The position numbers and the translations under genes were made by a program. Below, piece by piece: positions 42,063 through 50,700 of a stretch of DNA of 64,000 nucleotides (the first letter of the stretch is position 1; each line of letters starts with the position of its first letter). The DNA is from Minicystis rosea (GTDB lineage Bacteria > Myxococcota_A > Polyangia > Polyangiales > Polyangiaceae). Under the pieces are notes generated by a model, which did no database searches, was not told where the DNA came from, and saw only the letters and a list, made by a program, of their open reading frames with translations. The stretch lies in NCBI GenBank assembly GCA_001931535.1, contig CP016211.1:2818501-2882500 (forward strand), read 5' to 3'.

Positions 42063-42325
42063 GTCGGGGACAAAGAAGTGTGCGAACCGACGGCCCGAGT
42101 CAAGCCGGCTCGGCTGGCCGTGTTCCGGCGTTCCTCGCTGAGCCCGGGCGCTCCTTGACAGAGATGGGCTCAGCAAGTATGTACGCCGCCCCCTCGTCCG
42201 CCCCGCGGCAGGGATCCACAAATCCACACGCTCCTCCCAGGCACAAGCGGGTCATCCGGTGCCTCTCGAAACCCGAGAGGTTGGTGATCCGGGGGAGCGG
42301 AGGAACAACCGAAAGGAATCGTGCC
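42063..42325. other. Leader region of the rpsB-tsf operon (263 bp)
   Basis: Between the divergent TPR gene and rpsB. By family knowledge rpsB leaders often bind S2 for autoregulation; I see no certain structure. Promoter expected. Confidence 0.4.
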
Positions 42326-43240
42326 GTGACCGAGATCGCTACTTCCGAATCGCCCGTCACCAGCATGGCGGGTGCCGCCGCCTCCGTCTCCGCGGGAGAG
42401 TTCCCGCTGCCGCTCCGCTCGCTCCTCGACGCGGGCGTGCACTTCGGCCACCAGACCAAGCGCTGGAACCCGAAGATGCGCCCGTTCATCTACGGCGCGC
42501 GCAACGGCATCCACATCATCGACCTCGACCAGACGACCCGCCTGTTCAAGCGCGCGTACGACTTCGTCGTCGACGCCGTGGCCCGCGGTGGTCACGTGCT
42601 CTTCGTCGGCACGAAGCGCCAGGCGCAGGACATCGTCATCGAGGAGGCTCGTCGCGCGGGCATGTACTACGTGACGAACCGCTGGCTCGGCGGCACGCTC
42701 ACGAACTTCCGCACGATGAAGCAGGGCCTCGACCGCTTCCGCACGCTCGAGCGCATGAAGGAAGACGGCACCTACGAGCAGCTCCTGAAGAAGGAAGTCG
42801 TGAAGCTCGAGAAGGAGCGCGAGCGCCTGGAGAAGTACCTGGGCGGCCTCAAGGGCATGGGCTCGGTTCCGGCGGTGGTCTTCGTGATCGATCCGCACCA
42901 GGAGTCGATCGCCATCAGCGAGGCGCGCAAGCTCAACGTCCCGGTCGTGGCCATCACGGACACGAACTGCGACCCCGACCTGATCGACTTCGTGATCCCC
43001 GGCAACGACGACGCCATCCGCTCGATCAAGCTGATTACGTCGCGCATCGCCGACGCCTGCGTCGAGGGCACCCAGCGCCGCCGTGACACCGGCGATCGCG
43101 ACGGTGACCGTGACGGCGGCGAGCGCGGTGGCCGCGGCGATCGCGGCCCCGGCGGCCGTCCCCGCGAGGAGGTCAGCGTGTACCAGGGTGGCCGTGGCCG
43201 CGGTCCCCGCGGCGGTGGCGGCGGCGGCTCGGCGAGCTGA
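42326..43240 (+). CDS. rpsB: Small ribosomal subunit protein S2, extended
   Basis: 304 residues, longer than the usual 230-260. The GTG at 42326 follows GAAAGGAA; earlier in-frame codons have no coding support. N-terminal extension (residues 1-29) with Ser/Ala/Val, then the S2 core: [19 protein letters not shown] (about 35-53), [34 protein letters not shown] (about 114-128), [28 protein letters not shown]-terminal tail of Arg/Asp/Gly ([18 protein letters not shown]) ending in a poly-Gly block. Operon with tsf 261 bp downstream. Confidence 0.96.
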   Translation: MTEIATSESPVTSMAGAAASVSAGEFPLPLRSLLDAGVHFGHQTKRWNPKMRPFIYGARNGIHIIDLDQTTRLFKRAYDFVVDAVARGGHVLFVGTKRQAQDIVIEEARRAGMYYVTNRWLGGTLTNFRTMKQGLDRFRTLERMKEDGTYEQLLKKEVVKLEKERERLEKYLGGLKGMGSVPAVVFVIDPHQESIAISEARKLNVPVVAITDTNCDPDLIDFVIPGNDDAIRSIKLITSRIADACVEGTQRRRDTGDRDGDRDGGERGGRGDRGPGGRPREEVSVYQGGRGRGPRGGGGGGSAS

Positions 43241-43261
43241 CCGCGGTCCCATCGCGACGCG

Positions 43262-43287
43262 CCCCTCTCCCGCAACGGGATGAGGGG
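43262..43287 (+). terminator. First hairpin in the rpsB-tsf spacer
   Basis: CCCCTC and CCCG pair with CGGG and GAGGGG with a 2-base bulge and a 3-base loop. No T tract, so attenuation or partial termination is possible. Confidence 0.45.
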
Positions 43288-43294
43288 AATCCGC

Positions 43295-43322
43295 AGCCCC
43301 TTCCCAGTCATGGGGAGGGGCT
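43295..43322 (+). terminator. Second hairpin in the rpsB-tsf spacer
   Basis: AGCCCCTTCCC and GGGGAGGGGCT pair with one mismatch and a 6-base loop. Placed between rpsB and tsf, it may set the ratio of the two products. Confidence 0.45.
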
Positions 43323-43501
43323 CGGATGGTTTCTGGCAGCCGTTTCGGGGGATTTCGCCGCGCACCATCGCGCGGCGAGGCTGGATGCGACCGGCGACGC
43401 GCGGAGCGCCGCAGCTTCTCGGTCACATCTCAAGCCGAATGGTTTTCGTGGGCCGGCCGAGGTGCCGGCCATGCTCGTGACATCACACAGGAGAAGAGCC
43501 C

Positions 43502-44446
43502 ATGAGCGGCATCAGTGCGCAGGCGATCAAGGAGCTTCGTGAGCGGACCCAGGCGGGGATGAGCGACTGCAAGGGCGCCCTGGTCGAGGCCGAGGGCGAC
43601 ATGGAGAAGGCGGTCGAGATCATCCTCAAGAAGGGTCTCGCCAAGAGCGTCAAGAAGGCCGGCGCGGTCGCCTCCGAGGGCGAGGTTCGCGCTGCTGTTT
43701 CGGCCGACAAGCGCGCCGCCACCATCGTCGAGGTCAACATCCAGACCGACTTCTCGGCCCGCAGCGACGAGTTCCGCGCCTTCGTGGGCGAGGTCCTCAC
43801 GGCGTGCCAGAAGGCGGCGGCCGGCTCCGACGTCACCACGCACGTGCTCGACTCCGGCAAGACGGTGGCCGACGCGGCCGTGGCCCTGACCGGCAAGATC
43901 GGCGAGAAGATCCAGGCGCGCCGCTGGGATCGCGTCGAGGTTGCCCCGGGCAAGCACGGTCTCGCGCACGCCTACGTCCACATGGGCGGCAAGATCGGCG
44001 TCATCCTCGCGCTCGAGACGGACGGCGACGCCACCGCGGCGCACGCCGACGTGGTGAAGTTCGCCGACGACACCGCGATGCAGATCGCGGCCATGGCTCC
44101 GCTCGTGCTCACGCGCGGCGAGGTGAGCGCGGACGCGATCACCAAGCAGAAGGAGATCTTCGAGGGCCAGCTCAAGGAGGACCCGAAGACCGCCGCCAAG
44201 GAAGCCCAGTGGCCGAAGATGATCGAGGGCAAGGTCAACAAGTGGTTCTCGGAGGTCGCGCTCCTCGAGCAGGAGAGCGTCGTCGTCCCGGGGAGCACGA
44301 TCGACAAGCTCCGTGAGGCCGCGGCCAAGGCCGCCGGCGGCACGGTGACCATCGCGCGCTTCGTCCGCTTCGAGCGCGGCGAGGGCATCGCGAAGGAGCA
44401 GAAGGACGACTTCGCGGCCGAGGTCGCGAAGATGGCCGGCGCCTGA
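43502..44446 (+). CDS. tsf: Translation elongation factor Ts
   Basis: 314 residues. AGGAGAA precedes the ATG by 7 nt. The UBA-like N-terminal domain has the conserved IKELRERTQAGMSDCKGALVEA (split at about 9-30), then the core with VNIQTDFSARSDEF (about 79-92, equivalent to the ETDFVAKN motif). It exchanges GDP for GTP on EF-Tu. Second gene of the rpsB-tsf operon, followed by a terminator with a T tract. Confidence 0.97.
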   Translation: MSGISAQAIKELRERTQAGMSDCKGALVEAEGDMEKAVEIILKKGLAKSVKKAGAVASEGEVRAAVSADKRAATIVEVNIQTDFSARSDEFRAFVGEVLTACQKAAAGSDVTTHVLDSGKTVADAAVALTGKIGEKIQARRWDRVEVAPGKHGLAHAYVHMGGKIGVILALETDGDATAAHADVVKFADDTAMQIAAMAPLVLTRGEVSADAITKQKEIFEGQLKEDPKTAAKEAQWPKMIEGKVNKWFSEVALLEQESVVVPGSTIDKLREAAAKAAGGTVTIARFVRFERGEGIAKEQKDDFAAEVAKMAGA

Positions 44447-44470
44447 GATCGCCGCGCTTCGAGCGCTGAC

Positions 44471-44510
44471 GCCCCTCTCCTGCAGCAAGCAGGGGAGGGG
44501 CGTCGTCTTT
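44471..44510 (+). terminator. Intrinsic terminator after tsf
   Basis: GCCCCTCTCCTGC and GCAGGGGAGGGGC form a 13-bp stem with one mismatch, followed by GTCGTCTTTT. It is 24 bp after the tsf stop. Confidence 0.8.
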
Positions 44511-44617
44511 TCACGGGCTCGATCGGCGGCGTCGTTCCCGAGAACGCTCGTCGTCGAGAGGCCGAACGTCGCCGTTCGGAGTAACGTTCGGCACGTGCCT
44601 CCACCCGCGGGACGGAC

Positions 44618-45541
44618 ATGACCGGCAAGCTCACCAGCGTCTCCGTCGACATCGACGAGGTGCATCACTACTTCGCGATCCACGGGCTCCCCATCCCGGC
44701 AACGGCGGCGCGCGCGGCCTACGACGTGGCCCTGCCGCGCCTCGGCGCCTTCGCGGAGGCGCGTGGCATTCCGCTGACGTTCTTCGCGGTGGGCGAGGAC
44801 CTCGCGCGTCCCGAGAGCGCGTCCACGCTGCGTGTGCTCGCGACGCGCGGGCACGCCGTCGAGAGCCACTCGCTGTCGCATCGATACGATCTCACGCGCC
44901 TCACGCGTGACGAGATCGCCTCCGAGGTCGAGCAGGGCGCGCGCGTCATCGCGCACGTCACCGGGCGGCGTCCGGCTGGGTTTCGCGCGCCCGGGTACAC
45001 GGTGAGCGACGATCTGTTCGACGCGCTCGAGGACGCGGGCGTCGCATACGACTCCTCCGTGTTCCCGTGCCCGCCCTATTACTTCGCGAAGGCCGCGGCG
45101 ATGGCGGCGATGCGCATCACGGGTCGAACCTCGCGATCCATCCTCGATACGCCGCGCGTGCTCGGTGCGCCGACGCGCCCGTATCGGCCCGGCCGGCCTT
45201 GGTATCAGCGAGGCACGCGTCGCTTCGTGGAGCTGCCCATCCAGGTGACGCCGGGCCTGCGGTTGCCGTTCATCGGCACCTCGGTGGCGCTCCTCGGCAA
45301 TCGCGGTGCGCGCTGGCTCGCGCGGCGATGCGCAGGCGAGGCCTTCGTCAACCTGGAGCTGCACGCGATGGACTTTCTCGACGCCGCCGATGGCCTCGAG
45401 GCGCTGCTCCCGCACCAGCCCGAGCTGCGCATCCCCGTAGCGCGGCGCATCGCGGCCCTCGGCGCTGCGCTCGATGTGCTCGCGGCGGCCGGGCATGCCT
45501 TCGTGACGCTGGAGGAAGCGGCGCGCGCGGTGGCCCGCTGA
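44618..45541 (+). CDS. Polysaccharide deacetylase (NodB domain)
   Basis: 307 residues, no signal peptide. NodB motifs: VDIDEVHHY (about 9-17, catalytic Asp), HSLSHRYD (about 88-95, metal His), RAPGYTVSDD (about 120-129). It should remove N- or O-acetyl groups from a sugar polymer or lipid-linked precursor. It is in the same direction as the membrane protein at 45604, 62 bp upstream, so the two may work together on an envelope glycan. Confidence 0.87.
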   Translation: MTGKLTSVSVDIDEVHHYFAIHGLPIPATAARAAYDVALPRLGAFAEARGIPLTFFAVGEDLARPESASTLRVLATRGHAVESHSLSHRYDLTRLTRDEIASEVEQGARVIAHVTGRRPAGFRAPGYTVSDDLFDALEDAGVAYDSSVFPCPPYYFAKAAAMAAMRITGRTSRSILDTPRVLGAPTRPYRPGRPWYQRGTRRFVELPIQVTPGLRLPFIGTSVALLGNRGARWLARRCAGEAFVNLELHAMDFLDAADGLEALLPHQPELRIPVARRIAALGAALDVLAAAGHAFVTLEEAARAVAR

Positions 45542-45603
45542 CGCTCGCGCGGCGTTGCGCTGCACCCGCGCGAGGCCGCCTGCCTTCGTGATACGACCGC
45601 CGC

Positions 45604-47040
45604 GTGCACCTCGGCGATCGCTCCCGGCTCGGCCTCGCGCTCGTCGCCGGCGTCGTGATCGCGCTCGTCCCCGCCATCCTGTTGTGGGGCTTCACCGTCG
45701 ACGATGCCCTCATCACGGCGCGCTACGCCACGCACCTCGCGCGTGGTCTCGGCTATCGCTTCAACGCGAGCGGCCCCGTCACCGATGGCGTGACACCGCT
45801 CGGCTTTCCCTATCTCCTCGCTCCCTTCGCTGCGAACGGCCCGCTCGCGGCCCTCTTCGCCGCCAAGCGCCTCGGGCTCGTCGCGTGGACGGCCGCCGCT
45901 GCGGTGCTCGTCCTCGCCGTCGATCGCGCGGCACCCGCCGATGTTTCGCCGTCGCGTGCGCGTTACCGCTTCGCGGCGTTGCCGATCCTCGCGTGCTCTG
46001 CTCCGCTCGCAGCGTGGAGCGTCGCCGGCATGGAGACCGGCCTCGCCGCCGCGCTCGCTGCGTTCGCGGTCGCGCTGCCGGAGCTCGGCGCCGTGCGCGT
46101 CGGTGCGCTCGCGGCTGGGCTTTGCGCCGCGCTGAGGCCGGAGACGTTGCCCTTCGCCTTCGTCCTCTCGGCGATTCCCACGCCGCGCGGTGAACGCACG
46201 ACGATCACACGCCTCGCGCTGGCCGTGATCCCGTTCGCCGTCGTCGTCGCCGTCCGCCTCGCGATCTTCGGCCGCGTCGTGCCGCTCTCGGTCTTCGCCA
46301 AGCCTTCGGACGCCACGCTCGGCGCCTACTATGCGCTCGCGTGCTTCATGCTCACCGGGCCGCTCGCGATCGTCGCACCCATCGGTTGGCTTCGGGCGAG
46401 CGGCTGGGCGCGCGGCCTCGTGATCGCCGTGCTCGTGCACTTCCTCGCGGTCGCGGCCGCCGGCGGCGATTGGATGCCGCTCTCACGGCTCGTGGTGCCC
46501 GCGCTCCCCGCCGTCGTGCTCGCGTTCGCGCACCTCGCGATGCACATCGATCCCCGCGTCACCGCGCTGCGTGTCGTCGTCGCGCTGGCCGGAGAGATCT
46601 TCCAGATCGTGAAGGTCGGCCCCGCGGCCGCTCGTGTCGGCGCCGCACGCCTCGCCGTAATCGACGAGATGCGCGCGCCGCTCGAAGGCGCGAAGGTCGT
46701 GGCCGCGCTCGACATCGGCTGGCTCGGCGCGGCCACCGATGCGACCATCGTCGATCTCGCGGGCCTCACCGATCCATCGATCGCCGTGCTGCCCGGCGGC
46801 CACACCTCGAAGGCCATCCCCGCGACGCTCCTCGACGCGCGCGGCACCGACGCCCTCGTCCTCCTCGTGCGGGATGGCCACTCGCTGCGCACACCGTGGA
46901 CCGACACCTTCTTCAGCCACGTCGTCGAGCTGCGCATCGCCGCCATCCCCGGCATGACCGACACCTTCGCGCCGGTCGCGACCTCACACGTCCCTCACCT
47001 CGGCTACGTGGTGCTCCGCCGCACGCCGCCCGCGCCGTAG
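45604..47040 (+). CDS. GT-C-type membrane glycosyltransferase-like protein
   Basis: 478 residues, nine to eleven membrane segments. GTG start. The early loop has DDALITARYATHLARG followed by NASGPVTDGVTPLG (about 31-66), the pattern seen in lipid-linked mannosyl-/arabinosyltransferases of the GT-C fold (the DDA loop carries the catalytic Asp). A soluble C-terminal domain (about 340-478) follows. Polyprenyl-phosphate sugar as donor is inferred from family. Neighbour: polysaccharide deacetylase. Confidence 0.7.
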   Translation: MHLGDRSRLGLALVAGVVIALVPAILLWGFTVDDALITARYATHLARGLGYRFNASGPVTDGVTPLGFPYLLAPFAANGPLAALFAAKRLGLVAWTAAAAVLVLAVDRAAPADVSPSRARYRFAALPILACSAPLAAWSVAGMETGLAAALAAFAVALPELGAVRVGALAAGLCAALRPETLPFAFVLSAIPTPRGERTTITRLALAVIPFAVVVAVRLAIFGRVVPLSVFAKPSDATLGAYYALACFMLTGPLAIVAPIGWLRASGWARGLVIAVLVHFLAVAAAGGDWMPLSRLVVPALPAVVLAFAHLAMHIDPRVTALRVVVALAGEIFQIVKVGPAAARVGAARLAVIDEMRAPLEGAKVVAALDIGWLGAATDATIVDLAGLTDPSIAVLPGGHTSKAIPATLLDARGTDALVLLVRDGHSLRTPWTDTFFSHVVELRIAAIPGMTDTFAPVATSHVPHLGYVVLRRTPPAP

Positions 47041-47055
47041 CATCGACGACGCGAG

Positions 47056-47096
47056 CGACACAAAGAGGCTTCGATTCCCGCCTCGTTCGCGTGTCG
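47056..47096. terminator. Bidirectional nested hairpin between convergent genes
   Basis: CGACAC...GTGTCG enclose GAGGC...GCCTC. Placed between the stops at 47040 (+) and 47099 (-). Confidence 0.5.
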
Positions 47097-47098
47097 AC

Positions 47099-47899
47099 TC
47101 AGAACGTGACCACGAGGCTCGTCAGCGTGTCGACATCGGTGCTCTTCACCCGCGAGGGCGGCGTGCTGTTGTAGCGAACCTGCGAGGAGATCTTCGCCGA
47201 GAAGCGCTTGTCGATGTCGAGCGCGAAGCTCGCGTCGTTGAGGAGCCGCAGGTCCGAGAAATCGTTGAAGCGCGGCTGCACGTAGAGCGTGTCGGCAAAG
47301 CGGCCGCGCGCGCCGACGCGCACCGAGACTGCCGCATAATTGCTCCAGCGCTGCGCGATCCAGCTCGGCCCGCGAAAGGTCGAGAGCTGCCCTTCGTCGT
47401 CGTTGAGCCGCGAGTAGTCGAACATCCACGCCGTGCCGTAATAGACCTGAACCAAGTCGTGCCGCACGATCGCGAAGCGGAGGCCGAGCCCGTCGAGCTG
47501 ACGCAGCGCGAGCCGCTGGAACTTGTCGGCCTCGACCTGGGCGAAGGCCTCGGCGAAGAGGAAGGGAAGGATGCGGTAGTTGTAGCGGAGGTGCGCGAAC
47601 GCCTTGGCGATCGTGGGCTCGCCGTTGAACTGCGCGTAGTCGCCTTGCAGCTTCACGAACGTGAGGTTGCGGCCAAACTCCAGGGCCGCGAACGCGGCGG
47701 CGCTCACCACCGATCCGCTCACGTTGCCCGCGTGGCCGTTGTAGCTGGCTTGGGCCGCGACGTACGACTTTCGCCCTTGGATGTCGGAGCGGAGCGCCTC
47801 GATGTTGACCTGCGCCTGCGCCGATCGCAGCGGCAGCGCCGTCATCATCAAAGCCGCGGCGAGAGCGGCCGCACGAGAACGGGGAGGGAAGGGGAGCAT
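47099..47899 (-). CDS. DUF481-like outer-membrane protein
   Basis: 266 residues. Signal peptide ending LRSAQAQ (about 30). Body of repeated beta strands with alternating aromatic residues (NYRILPFLFAEAFAQVEA; YAAVSVRVGARGRFADTLYVQPRF) and a terminal Phe (SLVVTF), typical of barrel proteins recognised by the BAM complex. Many DUF481 proteins are outer-membrane beta-barrels with unknown ligands. Confidence 0.8.
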   Translation of the reverse strand: MLPFPPRSRAAALAAALMMTALPLRSAQAQVNIEALRSDIQGRKSYVAAQASYNGHAGNVSGSVVSAAAFAALEFGRNLTFVKLQGDYAQFNGEPTIAKAFAHLRYNYRILPFLFAEAFAQVEADKFQRLALRQLDGLGLRFAIVRHDLVQVYYGTAWMFDYSRLNDDEGQLSTFRGPSWIAQRWSNYAAVSVRVGARGRFADTLYVQPRFNDFSDLRLLNDASFALDIDKRFSAKISSQVRYNSTPPSRVKSTDVDTLTSLVVTF

Positions 47900-48044
47900 C
47901 TCGGCCGCGCACTATGGCGGACGCGACCGGCAATCGAAATGCTCCCGCGACGCAATCGAGATCCGACCGATGAAGCCGCGGGCCACCGGGAGGGATCCCT
48001 CGAAATCGCCGAGGGATCCGCCCTTCGCCGCGCGGCTCACATCT

Positions 48045-48641
48045 TCAGCCGCGCTCGAGGCCCATGAGGCGCTCCAGCGAATCGCGCAGCTCGGCGAGCT
48101 CGCCCTTCTTGATGAAATCGTAGGCGCCCGCGTCGGTCGCCGACTTCTTCATCTCTTCGTGTCCCGAGTACACGATGCAACGGATGTGGGCCGTCGCATC
48201 GATGGACCGGAGCCGCTCCAGCGCGCGCACGCCGTCGAGGCCGGGCATCTTCACGTCGAGGATGAGCGCGTCGGGCTGCAGGCTCCCGACGGCGACGAGC
48301 GCGTCCAGCGGGTCCTGGAACGTCGTCAGCTCGAACTTCTTCGCGAGCGTCTTGCGCAGCGCTGCGAGCACCGCCGGGTCCTCGTCGATGACGACGACCT
48401 TCGGCTTGCCCATGCGCAGGACCTCGGGGATCGGGTAGCCGTACTTCCGCAGGAAATCGAGGACGTCGAGCCGCCGGAAGCGGAGGTGCCGCCCAGGCGT
48501 GCGAAAGTGACGGATCTCCCCCTTGTCTGCCCAGTTGTGAATCGTCTTGAGATCCACCTGGCAGAACCGCGCGACGTCGCTCGCGGTGAAGAGCTCCGGT
48601 TGCTGCTGGTTGTTGGTGACTTCTTTCTCTTCGCTCGTCAT
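48045..48641 (-). CDS. HTH (MerR/excisionase-type) - receiver-domain regulator
   Basis: 198 residues. An N-terminal helix-turn-helix of the MerR/excisionase type (ELFTASDVARFCQVDLKTIHNW, split at about 16-37; then IRHFRTPGRHLRFR at about 43-56) is followed by a REC domain with acidic DED (86-88), phospho-acceptor Asp129 in LILDVKMPG, and Lys in the FIKKGEL loop (about 178). In most response regulators the order is reversed. It probably binds DNA in response to a partner histidine kinase, which is not adjacent. Confidence 0.85.
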   Translation of the reverse strand: MTSEEKEVTNNQQQPELFTASDVARFCQVDLKTIHNWADKGEIRHFRTPGRHLRFRRLDVLDFLRKYGYPIPEVLRMGKPKVVVIDEDPAVLAALRKTLAKKFELTTFQDPLDALVAVGSLQPDALILDVKMPGLDGVRALERLRSIDATAHIRCIVYSGHEEMKKSATDAGAYDFIKKGELAELRDSLERLMGLERG

Positions 48642-48693
48642 CGAACCTGCTCCAATCGACCGAACCGTCGGGGCCGATGGCCCCCCCTCCTAC

Positions 48694-49668
48694 CTAATCT
48701 TCGCGGTCCCTCCCCGGCATGGGGGAAGCGCCCGGCTCGACCGGCGCGCCCCCATCGTCGGCGGGCGGATCCTCGCCGACGAACCGCCCGTCCCGCAGCA
48801 CGAAGCGAGTGGGCCCTTCGACCCGTCGCTCGCGCACCGAGTGCGCTGGATCGCCTGGCAGCGCCAAGAACGGCGCCTCCGCGGCGACGAACTCCGGGCA
48901 CACCGGCAAGAGCGACTGCGCATCGGCGAGCGCGTACGCGCCCTTCACGCTGTCGACGGTGGCCAAGAGCTCCAGCGTCCGAGTGGTGGGCGGCGCGAGG
49001 AAGATCTCGCCCCGCATGAACCGATCGAGCACGGCGCTCGGCCGTGCCCAGAAGCTCATCGTGGTCTCGTGCTCATCGTGGCGGCCCTCCTGAAACGCCG
49101 GCAGCTCGAGCAGGAAGAAGCGCGCGTCGAACCTGCGCGACTCCGCCTGCGGCGTCACCCATCGCGCCCACGGCACCAGCGCATCGAGCGCGAGGCGCTG
49201 GCCGGAACGCGCGAGCGCTTGGGCGAGCGAGCCCGGCGTTTGCGCGAGCTCGGCCCGCAGCTTCGCGATGTCGACGCGGCTCGGCTCGCTCGCCTGCGCG
49301 CCGTCACCGACGAGCGGGACGATGCCTGCTTCCTCCAGCGTCTCGCGACACGCAGCCACGGCGAGCGCCCGGGCCGTGACCGGCGGGCCGCCCGCAGCAC
49401 CTCCGAACGGTGTCGTCATGCGCTCGGTGCGCGGGTGCGGTGTCGTCGCCTGCGCGGCCCACACCTCCGCGGCATCCGCCGCGTCCACCTTCCCACCGGG
49501 GAACACCACCGCGCCGCCGAGGAAGCTCGACTTTGCGTGTCGCAGCACGCAGAAGACTTCGAGATGCGTCGCACCTTCCCGCACCACCACGACCGTGGAG
49601 GCATGGCGGAGGACGCTCGGCTCTTGTTTCGGATCGAAACTTAGCAATCTAGGAGAAGTTTCTTCCAC
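48694..49668 (-). CDS. Nudix hydrolase, NUDT19-like
   Basis: 324 residues. Nudix elements FPGGKVDAAD (about 55-64) and ACRETLEEAGI (about 104-114, REx2EExG) are separated by a 40-residue insertion, as in NUDT19/RP2p-type CoA or acyl-CoA diphosphatases. The start is a GTG at 49668, which has a weak ribosome site; a TTG at 49641 is possible. Substrate is inferred as CoA derivatives. An 8-bp inverted repeat lies 36 bp upstream. Confidence 0.8.
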   Translation of the reverse strand: MEETSPRLLSFDPKQEPSVLRHASTVVVVREGATHLEVFCVLRHAKSSFLGGAVVFPGGKVDAADAAEVWAAQATTPHPRTERMTTPFGGAAGGPPVTARALAVAACRETLEEAGIVPLVGDGAQASEPSRVDIAKLRAELAQTPGSLAQALARSGQRLALDALVPWARWVTPQAESRRFDARFFLLELPAFQEGRHDEHETTMSFWARPSAVLDRFMRGEIFLAPPTTRTLELLATVDSVKGAYALADAQSLLPVCPEFVAAEAPFLALPGDPAHSVRERRVEGPTRFVLRDGRFVGEDPPADDGGAPVEPGASPMPGRDRED

Positions 49669-50305
49669 GTGATCAAGCTTTCGTCAAACGGCCCTGGTCC
49701 CCTCCGGTTTCTCCGCGAATTTTGCGAAACCGGCCATTCGGACCCAGCGTAAGCACCTCGTCTGCCCGGCACCGTCCTCACGGTTTTCGGGTGTCGGCGA
49801 CGTCCACGACACGCGTCGAGCATGCGGTGAGATGGCCATCCCCCCGCGGCTCGACGGCGGCGGTACCCCCATTCGATGGTTGACGGTCCGGAGCATCTCA
49901 CCTACCGTGTTGCGCCTTTTCCGCGCGGGGGCGGCGATGTTCTTCGCCTCGGGCGTGCGGAGCGGGGCCCGCGGCGGACGTGGACCTCGAATCGCTCGTC
50001 GACGGACCCTCGGATGTCGGGTCTCAACCCACGCGCGGTCAGCGCTCCGTGCCCTCTGGGTACGGGGATCGGTGTCCCGAGCTTTGCATGTACCGAGACC
50101 TGGTCGGCGATCTCCCGCACCAGGCCACCAGGCTACGAGCCACGAGCCATTGGTTACGACGGGGCCGCAAGCGCCTCGCCCTTCGCGCGTGAGCAAGGGG
50201 TAGGCGGGATCGCGAAGCGAGCCCTGGAACTTGGGCCGGCGTCACCGGCCCAAGACACCGCGCCGGCCTTCCACGGCCGACGCCAGCCGATCGGGAAGAA
50301 GTGAC
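49669..50305. other. Long intergenic region (637 bp)
   Basis: Between divergent Nudix and DksA-like genes. Open frames on both strands have no recognisable product. It contains the inverted repeat at 49704-49733. Confidence 0.5.
49704..49733. promoter_or_regulatory. Inverted repeat upstream of the Nudix gene
   Basis: CCGGTTTC and GAAACCGG, perfect 8-bp arms with a 14-base spacer, 36-65 bp before the GTG at 49668. Candidate operator or hairpin in the leader. Confidence 0.4.
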
Positions 50306-50668
50306 ATGAACAAGGCCCAGCTCAAGAAATTCAAGGCCCTCCTCGAGGCGAAGCGCGACGAGATCGTCAAGAAGGCGCAAGAGACGCTGAAAGAGGACAT
50401 GATGCTCGACGCCAACGATCTCCCCGACGAGATGGATCTGGCTTCGAGCGAGTACCTGCAGTCCTTCACCTTCCGGCTCCGCGGCCGCGAGAAGGCGTTC
50501 CTCGACAAAATCCAGAAGGCCTTGATCAAGATCGAGGACGGCTCCTTCGGCAAGTGCGAGGAGTGCGAGGAGGAAATCTCCACGAAGCGCCTCGAAGCCC
50601 GGCCCGAGACGTCGCTCTGCATCCGCTGCAAGGAAGACCAAGAGCGTCTCGAGAAGGACTACGGCTGA
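50306..50668 (+). CDS. dksA: DksA/TraR-type zinc-finger transcription regulator
   Basis: 120 residues. Long N-terminal coiled-coil (about 1-75) with the acidic tip motif DEMDLA (41-46), matching DxxDxA of DksA, which inserts into the RNA polymerase secondary channel. Four Cys: 84, 87, 105 and 108, in CEEC and CIRC, bind zinc. Length is shorter than E. coli DksA (151). It would act with (p)ppGpp on rRNA and amino-acid promoters; relevant as a RelA/SpoT-like gene lies elsewhere in the window. ATG at 50306; earlier in-frame codons have no support. Confidence 0.9.
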   Translation: MNKAQLKKFKALLEAKRDEIVKKAQETLKEDMMLDANDLPDEMDLASSEYLQSFTFRLRGREKAFLDKIQKALIKIEDGSFGKCEECEEEISTKRLEARPETSLCIRCKEDQERLEKDYG

Positions 50669-50700
50669 TCACCGCTTCGCATCCTCGCCGCTCCGTGCCC

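Noticed and set aside
43430..45565. Minus-strand open frame of about 711 codons
   Set aside because: Shadow of tsf and the deacetylase.
49684..50196. Minus-strand open frame of 170 codons before the DksA gene
   Set aside because: Arg/Pro-rich with no recognisable domain and no ribosome binding site; likely non-coding.
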